Shown here one piece after another: positions 24,541 to 36,000 of a stretch of DNA of 64,000 nucleotides; position 1 is the first letter of the stretch; each line of letters opens with the position of its first letter. This DNA is from Polytrichum commune (Eukaryota > Streptophyta > Polytrichopsida > Polytrichales > Polytrichaceae). The notes under the pieces are model-generated. The model did no database searches. It was not told where the DNA came from and saw only the letters and a list, made by a program, of their open reading frames with translations. The stretch is taken from positions 36,176,440 to 36,240,439 of the forward strand of contig OX485807.1 of NCBI GenBank assembly GCA_950295325.1, given 5' to 3'. The position numbers and the translations under genes are program-made.

Positions 24541-24755
24541 ATCACTACAATAAACATCCAATTCGGCATGGCAATATGATACACTAAATAATGTATTTAG
24601 TATCAATTACAATTTGGAATTATGCGATTTGGAATTTGCAATTTGTGAATTTTTACTTGGAACAATTTACATCAATATTAAAAAGATATAGCATTGTGTC
24701 ACTCCAAATAGTAAGTGAGGCTAAATATCATATTTTAGTGTAGTTCACTACGTTT
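24541..24755. mobile_element. MITE family N, diverged copy 2
   Basis: Left end ATCACTACAATAAACATCC and right end TTTTAGTGTAGTTCACTAC are inverted relative to each other, and the right end matches copy 1. About 215 bp. Confidence 0.55.
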
Positions 24756-26565
24756 TCACCTATTCAACAGATGAGTTTACACATACACCACAAATCCCTT
24801 GCCATCTTGGACAAAAGACCAATGAACAAGGAGAACCGGCTTCTAGTTACATGTCAATCAGTTCATTTCTCCAAATTGCCAGTTCAAGATCCAAACTGTA
24901 GGAAATAAACCGACCCATATTTTAGAAAAAAATTACCATTCTAAGTAGAAATACAAGGATTAACCAAAACATTTCAATGATGAACTGGTTGATTATAAAG
25001 AAGTGAGGATCATGACGGAGAGTTGGCTCAAATTTCTCCCCTTTCATTGCAAAAGACGTATGAGATCGGAAGTCAAACTCAATGTGCACTTTAATGCCAT
25101 TCTCGTAGCCTAGGACAAGACTTATAGTAAAGAAAGCATGAACCTATTTGCAAAGGATCTGACAAGTGGACAACTAATAAGTCCACGTGGACCACAAAGT
25201 GGTGACAAGTGATGTGGCCAAGTTTGGTCCAACCGGAGGTCCACTAGTAGCATGGTGCCATGTCACTTCACATGCTCAACTTTTGAAATGAAATCGATCC
25301 GAAGTCCCAAGTCACTCGAGGTCAACCGTGCAATCTCAGCCGTTGAGAACATGGAAAGTTGGGGGACATTACCACTTCACACGGGTCCCACGTATGACAT
25401 GGATGCCTACATGGCAACACTTTTTGGAGGTCAAACTTGGGACTTGTGTTGAGAGCTGGGTCAAGCAAAAAGCTAGACTCAACTCTCAACACAAGTCCAA
25501 CGAATATCTTTTGCATATTACAATCAAGATTCAACTTTGATGACAATCATCCATAATTGAATGATTTCTTGAGGCTTAAAAGTTGGGACTTTTGCCTCCA
25601 ATGTTGGGACTTGCTAATATGAATGGGTTTTGGGACTTGGCTCTCCGTTTGAAAAAACCCTAAAGTTCAGGAAGCCAAAACTTGGCTTATCATGAGAGTT
25701 AAAAAACACCAGATGGTGTCAAAGCGGCACAGATTTTGTAGTGACAAATGGAATCTAAGGGACGGAATTTGTATACAACAACACATGTACATCTTTACAA
25801 ACTGCTACAATACCTCATAAATTCATCAATATATGTCCTCATATATTATAGAGACTCCTTGTTGTGTACTCTTCCTCCTATCAACTTCAACTCTAGTTTA
25901 TTCAACACAATAGTTGCAGTTATGAAAGCAGTTATATTGCAACGAAAATACTTGTTCTTGAGCAAGACCCCATCATTTGAGAGTCAAGAGAGTCCCATTT
26001 TGAGGATGTATAGGTGTTCTAGTTAAAGCAAGAAAGAATTGAGCACTTGCACGAACAGCAAACATTCTTCGATCTGGGGGTAACTCTTTTATTGAATGGT
26101 ACAAAATGTACAAGAAATTCCTGAATTCAGAGCCTGTGATCATGGGATAAAGGTACAACATGGTGGGATTTCGGGAATACCCAGAGGTCAGATAGAAATA
26201 CAGCTGATGCGGAGGAGAACACTGGAGCGAGATCAGTGGCGCTGTTACCTAACATGAATCCTCGTACAAGTACACACACCCTTACGAATTGCAAAATCGT
26301 GGCATGATCGCCGCTAATTCACAGCCATATTCTCCCTAGCTTCGGTCGTTTAATTGATCACCGCGCATTTCGAGATATGGTGATAAATGGTACAAACTCT
26401 CCCACTTGTCTCACTTAGGGTAGTGGATGCGCTAGCTATTCACCGAGCACTTCAGGGGTCTCTTGAGGTTTTGAAGCCGGAGCATCATTTATTTGGACTT
26501 GGAGCCTTACCACAACTTATCCACACACCTTTCGGGGGTGCTGTTAAGGTATCAGGGTTTAGGGT

Positions 26566-26853
26566 TTGGCGGATATGAATTCTCAGGAGTGCCACAACCA
26601 TAGGTTCCAAGCGTGGTCGAGAGAGGAGACCAATTTTTTTCTTTAATCTTCGGCCTATCTTGCTCCTTGCGCTCCACACATCACGATGCATTTGGACCGG
26701 CGCTCGAGCAGATTGCCTTTGTTGTTGCTGCTACTCGAATTAGCTTTTTGCACTGTAACATCACGTGACGGGACGAGGACGGCTTCCAAGTTGTCTTCCT
26801 GGCGCAACTTGGCGGCCTGATCCCGTACGTTTTGGAACTTCACCACAACCGGG
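26566..26853 (-). pseudogene. decayed duplicate of the kinase 3' end
   Basis: Matches the end of the adjacent receptor kinase exon 10 at an offset of about 463 bp. The minus strand still reads VVVKFQNVRDQAAKLRQEDNLEAV where the intact gene reads VVVDFQNIRDWAAKLQEEGDLEAV, then loses frame. It begins mid-exon and extends into the 3' flank, so it arose as a local tandem duplication of DNA and not by retroposition. Confidence 0.85.
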
Positions 26854-26914
26854 TGAAGAGGCATTTCATTCATGCTTGATCCCAGTGGAGCTTTGCATTT
26901 ATACCTATCCATCT

Positions 26915-26943
26915 AACTGTCTATCTATCTATCCATCTATCTG
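26915..26943. repeat. (TATC)n/(CATC)n microsatellite
   Basis: Tandem TCTA/TCCA units between the kinase pseudogene and the intact kinase exon. Confidence 0.85.
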
Positions 26944-27010
26944 CATGGTACAGCAATCCGAGTCTGCAGGAGTGGGAGGTTGGAGGGTGCACCCATCTTT
27001 GGTATAGGGT

Positions 27011-30000
27011 TTAAGGTTCGGTGGCGTCTTCGGGTATGGAGGATTCTCGCGAGCGTCGCAGCCAGAGGGTCCAAGCATGATCAAGAGAGGAGGCCACTTC
27101 TTTCATCTTCGGTCTATCCTGCTTCTTGCGCTCCACGCATCGCAACGCCATTCGGACCACCTCGAGCAGGTCACCTTTGTCGCCTGTGTTGGTGCCACTC
27201 AAACTGTGCGCGTCTTGCACTGCAGCAGTTACATCAAGTGACGGGTCGAGGACGGCTTCCAGGTCGCCCTCCTCCTGCAGCTTTGCAGCCCAATCCCGGA
27301 TGTTTTGGAAGTCCACCACGACCGGCCGGCCGCTCATGAGCTCCAGCAGCACAATGCCGAAGCTGTACACATCACTCGCGAACGTGACCTGGCCGCTGGA
27401 GACGAACTCGGGGTCCAAGTACCCGAACGTCCCGCCCATGCGGCTCGCCATCAAGTAGGACGACGCGTTCTTCGACTCGTCCCGGTTCCACAGCGAGAGC
27501 CCAAAGTCCGAGACGTGGGACTCCATGTCCGCATCGAGTAGAATGTTGGCAGGCTTCACGTCGCCGTGGTAGATCTTGGGCACCGCGTACTCGTGCAGAT
27601 ATTCGAGCCCCTTGGCCGCGCCCATGGCGATCTTCAGCCTCGCCTCCCACCCCAGGAGGCGCTTCGAGCTCGAAGGGGTGTCAGGGCCGCTCTGGGAAGG
27701 CAAATCCTGTATTTTGTAGGGAGCAAGCAAGCAAGGGGCGTCATCAAAATAGTCTAAGGCTCAAGCAATCTCGTCATTATTATCAACTCAGAAACAAAAC
27801 ATGAAAATTATTATCACGAGGTGACCCGAATGAAATGAGTGGAGTGTTTCCTAAGGTATATAACAAGGGTTGTCATTCAGTGCTTCAGTCTTTGTTTTGT
27901 GGGACTCAATACTTGTTGATGAGAGAGAGAAAAGAGAGATGACTCCGATGTTGCCAAACCAGCGTGAAATTGGTGTTGCTTCATCTAGAATTACGTCTAC
28001 ATGTGATTCCAAAATGAACATCACGAGAATTGGGGATATCCAACAAACATCGAAGCTCCACACGGCAGCTATTAAGAGTGGAATCTCCACTAGAATAGAA
28101 ATAGGGCATAAACCTTGTGTTGAATTATGTTATGAGTTATTAAATAAGGTTCATGAAATCCCTTGTTTTATCCTACGACCCATGCAAAATAGGGTTTCTG
28201 CTAATTCATCTAAAAAATCCATTGCCCCGCGGCGAATGTCGAGGTCAACCATGTGATATATCATCGAATTCGTTATTTCGTGGGTGCAACGAATTCATTC
28301 ATTCATTCAAAGAATACACTGTATGAAAGAAAACCAAACCATCATAAAAGATCAGAAAAGGAAAAGTGAGTTCCTACCTCCCCAGTGAGGGTAGGGCTGC
28401 TGCCGTGCAACCAATCCGCGAGCGTCCCGTTTTCCATGAACTCGTACACGAGGATGATCTCGTCCTTGCAGTAGCCCAACAACCGCACCAGACGCTTGTG
28501 GTTGAGTTTGGAGAGAAGCTCGAGCTCCGTTGCAAATGTATCCCACACCTGGCCGCCTTCGCAGGTGTCCGCGAGGTCCCCCCGAGTCGGCTTCTTGATG
28601 GCCGCCACCGTCCCGTCCGCAAAGGTGCCTTTGTAAACCAAGCCGTGTGCACCCCGGCCAAGCTCCGCCGAGGTGCTCCAATTGTCCGTTGCGGCGGAGA
28701 GCTCCTCTTGCGAGTATTCAATCAACGCCCGGCTTGCCTGGCTGCCCCATCCACCGGAGTTGGCTCGCAGAGACCGCCCTCGGCTCTTCATTCCCCTGCT
28801 TGATTAATCACACCACCCACATTCATCGTTACATGAGCAAGCCTTGCGTACCTTTAAAGAACGCACAGTCTCAATATACAGTCAACTACACAATTTGTAC
28901 AAGCCTCACCAAGCTCATCAGTCATTTTACATGTTTATATATGGATTTGAAACCTTATTTCATACATTGTCTTATGTCAAGGAGAAGAAATATATCTCTG
29001 TATATATACACCCGTACGTGACATTGATGTTCAAGATACAACGTGTGTATTTGCATCGAAGGGCCCTCAAGCTGCAGATTGAACTCAAATCTTCCATAAC
29101 ATCAAGGTTATCAACCATGTCAAAAAGTGTACTCGAAAAATAAGTTGATTATGGAATCGATCACTTTTGACATGATTGATTGAAAATGCAAGCATGTAGC
29201 TCACACACAAGTTTTTGTGCATGGAGAGGTCCAGTCAGGGCCTCTCGGATGCTTAAAGGGTTGACAACATTGTTCGTTGGATCGAGGAAGTTGCAGTAGC
29301 TCAACAAACCATGGCGTTATCGCAACGAGGTACTAGAGCCAAAGGCAAAGGGAACGCATGTCCATTACCAGATGTAGTGGTTAGGGTATGGCAAGGTCGT
29401 CAATTAAGATAAACGGGTCTTAAACGGGACACATTTAGCTTTGCACCTTCTGTTAGGATATGAAACATGCAATTAGTGCAAGATGATCAACAAATTGAAA
29501 TCGTGTCCGTAGCCACTTTCATCACTAATTTAGTCAATATTCTCTTTCTCATCAATTGATCATATAGGTCCCCCCCAAATCACATTGACCATTAAGCTTA
29601 GAATGGTAAACAAATTTTGCATGCGTGTTTTAAACACTATTCTTTTTTATATTCGTTCTCAAATCCACACATAACCACATACCGCTCAAATAAATATAGG
29701 TGTCCAATTAAGATGAGTATTTGGATTAGGTCGCTTCCCTTACGTAGGGTGATTATGCCCCCTCGTATCCAATCAAGAATAAGGTAGATGGGTCTTGACT
29801 TAAGTGGCTCGTTTTCTTGATCAAACCCCAAGATTTGATTGGTGTGTGGTTCAGTGAGGATCAAAGAACAAACATCATAAAGCCATGTGTTTAAAAGAGA
29901 TTGGACTATGTCTTCAAATATTACTAACTACTCAATAGTGAGCACAATTGGGAAGACCTATGTATCCAATTAAGAAATCAACAAACGCGCACTTCCGATA

Positions 30001-33000
30001 GCCCATAACTACATGAGGAGAGGTCTGATTTTCAATCCGGTTTTTGCAGACGTTTCATCGTAGATTTGCTAATGCAACACGAGTTTTGTTGTCTAAATCT
30101 AATCGGTAGAAGTTGGAAAACACGAGGACTTTTTTTTCAAAAAAATAAAAAATAAAAAAATCCCATACCCTAGACGTGTCTAACAAAATCGCTCGACCTA
30201 ACCACTACAAAGAGGAAGAATTGGAAGTACTGGAGCTTACGTGGGTGAAGAAGGGAACGATCCGGATCTGAACTTCCCGGGAGACTCGGAGGAGGAGGGA
30301 GTCGTCCGGTGTGATTTGTTCGATGCTTCCGCTTTCCCAGGTAGCAGATGGTTATATCTCCTTCCGAAACACCCGAACCAGAGCAGGGCGAGGAGCAAAA
30401 TCAGGGCCAGAGCCACTCCAACTCCAATCCCGCTAATCTTTGTGGCACTCAGAGAGGAACTGGCTCGACTGAGCGCCGACGCTAAGCAAACACCGGGGCA
30501 ATTGCAGACTCGCTGCGTGAAGCTCAGGCCACTCGTGTCGTTCGTTAAGCACAAGGGATTCTTCGGGGCTGCCACGTTGAAGCATTCGTTGGCTGATGAA
30601 TAGCTCATCTGCCAGACGCCCAGAAATTATATGAAACACCACCAACACCATCAGTTTTCGTGCCATACAGCCGTAGCATTCACCCTTCAGCGTCTACGAC
30701 GAGGCCCAGATTGGGCCTCTCCATCCATGAAAACATGTATTTCGAGCTGCATTTTTCTTCTTTCATGTTTAAGCCAATTATGTCGAAAGTGATCCTACCT
30801 AAATTTCACTCATTCCTCAGATGCACTGTTTGAATCAGTTGAACACCTTGATGTTAGTGTAGATTCAAAGTCAAATCCGGAGCCTGAGTGACCTTATATG
30901 CAACTACAGACATTTTATTTTGATTATCAATGTCAATATGAGTAGATTTTCCTTTTCTCCCTGACATAAGGCAGCGTATACAGTAGAACAAGGTTGCGGA
31001 CCCATGAATATATAAAATCTGATTTATGAACTTATCCTTCATAAACACCTTGGTTTTAAAATAAAAAAATCTAGACTACCATATCAAGATATCTAATCGG
31101 TACCAAATCGGGAAGAGTTTAGTGGTTATGGAAACAATCTCCATAACCCCTGTATCGCCAAGATTGTGCTTTATAATCTCCCCCAGATGGCGAAGGAAGA
31201 AGATCTATGAGGTTTATACGAGTGATGTAACTGAAGGGATGCCGCCAACACCGGGCCAACACCACTCTAAAATGAGATGAAGACTTTCCCAACATCTACA
31301 ACCACAACATAAGGTAATGAAGCTTCAAAAGATCACAGGTTCAATAGTGACACCTACTTTGGGTCTCTAACCTAAAGCTAGCTAGCCTGTTCACCATCTA
31401 CCTCCAACCTACTTGACACTATGTGAGTGGTTGGAGTGCAAGGGAGCATGCACACATGATCGATGTATTAAACCCCTCCCCCCCCCCCCAAAATGATATG
31501 GAATCTTGATTTCATGCTTAACTCGATTCGTTCTCTCACAAGTTGTGTAAGATAACCGACACGTGTCTCCCAACTATAGAGTTATAGGCATGCCCACTCG
31601 CCACTCCCGTGGCTTGTGAAGGCAAACCCATATTTGAGCTCCTCGTGCTGAGTTAGTTCTCATACTCAATTTTGACATGCCCATAACCAAATTGTCGGAG
31701 ATCTCATCGCATGGCCACTACCTCAAGTGACACGAACTAGGGTTCAGGGTTCGTACAAAACAATGAACCGGGAGAACCGACCGCTAGTTACAGATGAACC
31801 CGGTTGAGTTTGAGAAATAACCGGTTGAAGTTCGAAACTTCAGGAAAATTACCGATCACTTTTGAGGAATCTATGGAAAATACACCTCAAATCAATGAAG
31901 AAAAACCGAAAGATCACAACATGTAACCGGTTAGACTTGGAAACACTAGGATCTTGATCGATTATGCCCAAAAATTACTCCGGACACTGGTGCAAAATAC
32001 TTACGTTGCAAGGAAGGCGGGGGGGCACGAGGCCGGTGAGCGAGTCAGTGTTTGAATGCGACAACAAAGCCGTCGAGAAGTCGGATTGGACGATCGATCC
32101 CAACTCCTCGATGAGGACGTCGATGCCCGCGACACCGATGAGCGTGTAATTATCGGCGAAGGCCGGGTACACCACGGTGATCACTTTCCCGAGGCTTCCG
32201 TTGTCTTGGTAAGGGGCCGTCCACGCCGGAGTGTTGTTCACGGCCGTGAGCCGGATTCTCGCGAGCACGCCGAAGTAGGACCGAAGCGTCCATAGAGGAT
32301 TCGCCACCGTCTTGCTGATCTTTTCGTAGGTCCCGTAGCAATCGCAGGCGAGCTGCGACAAGGGATTCGACCCCGAACTGAGCCTGTCGAAACTGTAGAT
32401 TTGTACGAGAACGTTGAGGTTTCGGATGCTGTCAAACACGGTAGTCGTCGTGCCATTCGCAGAAACCCCGGAACTCACAGCGTCGATTTGCCCATCTGTG
32501 AATGTCAAAATCACCTGGAAGAATTCACACCCGTGAAGTGTAAGAATGTTAAATCAATCCTCACATGATCCAAGTTGGGTTCGTTTTTCATGTTCTCCAA
32601 CTTCTACCTATTTTATTTACACAATGGAACTTGTGTCGCATTATCACATCTACGATGAAGTATCAGCAAAAGTCGGGGAGTGATTATCGGACCTCCCATG
32701 ATTTAGTTGAGGTTATCCGAAGTGCGTGTTTGTTGATTCCTTGAACTGAACTCCCAATTGTATTCACTACTGAGTGTGGAGTGGTTTATAAAATTTGAAG
32801 ACGCAGTCCAAATCTCTTTTAAACATCATGTGTCTTTATGGTGTTTGTTCTTGGATCCACACCAAACCACACACCAATCAAATATAGGGGTCCGATTAAG
32901 AAAACCAACTGAATAACACCCGCACACCTTACTGCCCAGCAGACTATAGAAAAATATATATTAAGTTTTGAAATTTGAGCGACTCCAATGATGGTAAGGT

Positions 33001-36000
33001 AGGTGAGTTTTTGAGATTGGTTTGTGACAAATGTGCCGGAAATTAATATTATTTCAGAAAGATTTCAGATTTCAGAACAGATTATTGGCAATTTTATAAG
33101 AACATATCAAGGACATCTTTGCAACAGAATTTGGTTGCCATTAGAAAATAGCAAGAAGAAAATGGCCATTTGAGAGACACATTGAAAAATCCCAAAAGCT
33201 CTGCAAAATTGTGCATATTCAGACTTGCATCATTGGTATATTGAGAGTTGTAGTCGAAGAAGTTGAGGGTTCAGCTCTTAGCATTAATTCAACCTTTACA
33301 TTTGGTATCATCTATCAGCATTCTCAAGAATCTTCTGTAAAATGGCTCTAATTCACTCGGGAACGTACACAACTACCCAACAATTTTCCTTACGTCCAGT
33401 CTTCCAGGCATAGCTTGAGACTCAGTTTAGCTGGCTTCACGATTTTGTAAATGTAGGTGAGAGCATGAATCATACCTTGAGTGCAATGGAGTTTTGATAG
33501 ATTTGATTTGCCGCAACAAAGCCTGCTGTCAGATTGGAAGCCCCTTGGGTACTATCAGCTACAAGAGGTTGTAAGGCATTTTTCAAATCTTGGAGATTTG
33601 TTGCATTAACTGTCATCTGCAAAGTTAAAAACATGCCACTGTCAAGAGACACGCTTCATCCAAATGATGGAAAACCAGAAAAGTCTGTAAGGGGTGAATC
33701 TCCACATCTGAATGCAATAGATCATAAGTTTGATCAATGCATTTAAGGTAGATGGGTCTTAAATGGTTACAGTATCTGACTAAGACACTTCTCCTAGGAC
33801 AAGACATACGTGATTAGTACGATATGATTAGCAAATCCACATGAAAGCCATAGCCACTTTCCTCATGCTTTTTGAAGCTCATATGAATATCCATTTATGA
33901 TGATGAGGATTCTTGTGCTCGTTACGTGGTCATGTAGGTCCCTCCAATTATGTTGATTACTGAGCTTACAAGGGTACCATAGTTTGAGCACATGGTCCAA
34001 TCTCTATGAAACACGTGTCTTTTGATATCAGTTCTTGAAGCCACACCAAACCACATGCCACTCAAATATAGGTATCTTATAAAGGAAAGCAACCAATTAA
34101 GGGATGTATACCTTAATGACCACAAACTTGGGGCCACAAAATCCGTATTGTGTGAACATGATGCACAAACTATATAAAGCTAGCCCTATTCCCTTTGGGG
34201 CTTAGGGTGAGTTTCCATGTAGGCCACTTGCCCACTATAGTGTAGATGATTGTGGGTTGGAGGTGTTCACATGGAGTTAAGCACAAGCCGCCATCCGACC
34301 ACATTCTCACGGTCCATTAGAATGTAGAGGGCCATGGACACATGCCGCTAGACATCAATGCGCACACTACAAAAACTTTAACCTACAAGTGTCGGTCACC
34401 AAAGGATTAAGACCGGTTGAAGACTCAAGAGAACTCCATCCTTGGTAATTGGGAGGAGGAGGTTAGTAGGTGAGTCCGGATTTGAGAAGATGGGAGTAGC
34501 TAGTTGCCACATACAAACCTTACCCCACCAAATTCCTCTACAGTTGGGCAGGTCGGTCCTTATTCACACTAGAATGTGGTGGACGAGCAACCTACACGAA
34601 AACTCACCCTTAAACTTCCTAAGAGAAAACAAGAGGCACGAGATAGCTAGGGGATAGCTACACTAAACATTCGATTTAGTCTAGCATTCACATTGGTGGC
34701 CATGTTAATTAAAGTGATCTTCATGACTTGTCACATACCACCCAAGTGTCATATGACAGCCTCTCTACTTGCAATCCAATGATTGCACAACAATTAGTGT
34801 GGGTCGATGATGAATAGTGTGGGCCACGCCAATCACATGTTTAGTATAGCTACAAAGGTGAGAGGAGGGGAACAAGGAGGCTCTCTCTTGACACAAGGTT
34901 GGGAGGTAAACGTACACGTTCTTACCACACACTTGCATTGGAACTGCCAGTTATGCTAAAAAAACAAGTACCTACAAACCAAGATGGTAGAAGTGAGCTT
35001 AAATGGTGCAAGCTTGACAATATTTATTTGATTTGATTACTCACAGGCGAGAGAACAGGTGATGCAACAGCCGAGCTCGTGAACGTAACGATTGTGATGC
35101 GGTCACCAATGGCCAGCGTGTCTAAGAATGAGGTTAGCATTGACACTAAGGCTTGAATCTTTGTTGTGCTGGTAGTAACTAGCAGGTCACCAGGAAGGCT
35201 GTCTCCCATTGAATTTCCTGCGTCAAGCAGCACAACCACATCCTTCTTCACCGCTGTCACTCCCATGTACCTGTCAAGCGTGTATAGAAAGTTCAATTTC
35301 TGAGAAAATTCTTACCCCTCAAAAGAAACATACATGGCCTCGTGACATTGTTAAGATCTGCATATCCTAACCCTTTTGCCTAAACGGGCAGCCTAGGCAA
35401 GCTGACATATTTAGGATCAGGAAACACTCGCGTAAGCAAGATACAGCCTTAATGCTTATGGAATTGGCCCATTACTATTCTTGCCAGAGTGAATTTTGAT
35501 TCCTCATCTACGGCAGTCCCATAAGAAGCTTGACAATGTTACACATGCTACCTACATTGACAGAATGTGAGATCCTCATTCTGCAAACTCTTTGGAATTT
35601 ACCTAATTCTTGTACTATCCAGATTCTTAGAAGTGTACATAATTGCCGAGTTGAAATAGAGAGGGATTTATGTGTTAAAATTGTTGAATCAGCATGTTCA
35701 TAAATGGAGTTACAGTTGAGAAGTTATTTACCATGGCCGTTTTCTTGGTTCAAAGGTGCAATTGTTTGCTGCTACATCCTGCAATGACATGAAAGAGTGA
35801 TTTCATTTTTCTCCTCTAGCAACTCTCATTTTGTAAAGATGATGAGGACATATTGAAGGGCATTCTAACTAGATTACTCAGCTCAGAAGTTGATGCTGGA
35901 AAGCATCCTTCCACAAATTCAAAACGACACGGAGTAAGTGCCAATGCTAATAAGCTATGGTTAATTCCTGACTATTATCTGTGGTTTTAATGAGTAAAGC

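Larger units (their letters stand above)
23943..26560. other. intergenic between NTF2-like gene and kinase locus
   Basis: Besides the R copy and MITE listed separately, this AT-rich stretch shows nothing codable. 25250-25550 carries antiparallel open frames of about 70 codons without recognisable motifs. Confidence 0.55.

Noticed and set aside
27126..27757. Several plus-strand open frames over the kinase exon
   Set aside because: They are antisense shadows of the GC-rich exon 10, which has an unmistakable kinase translation on the other strand.
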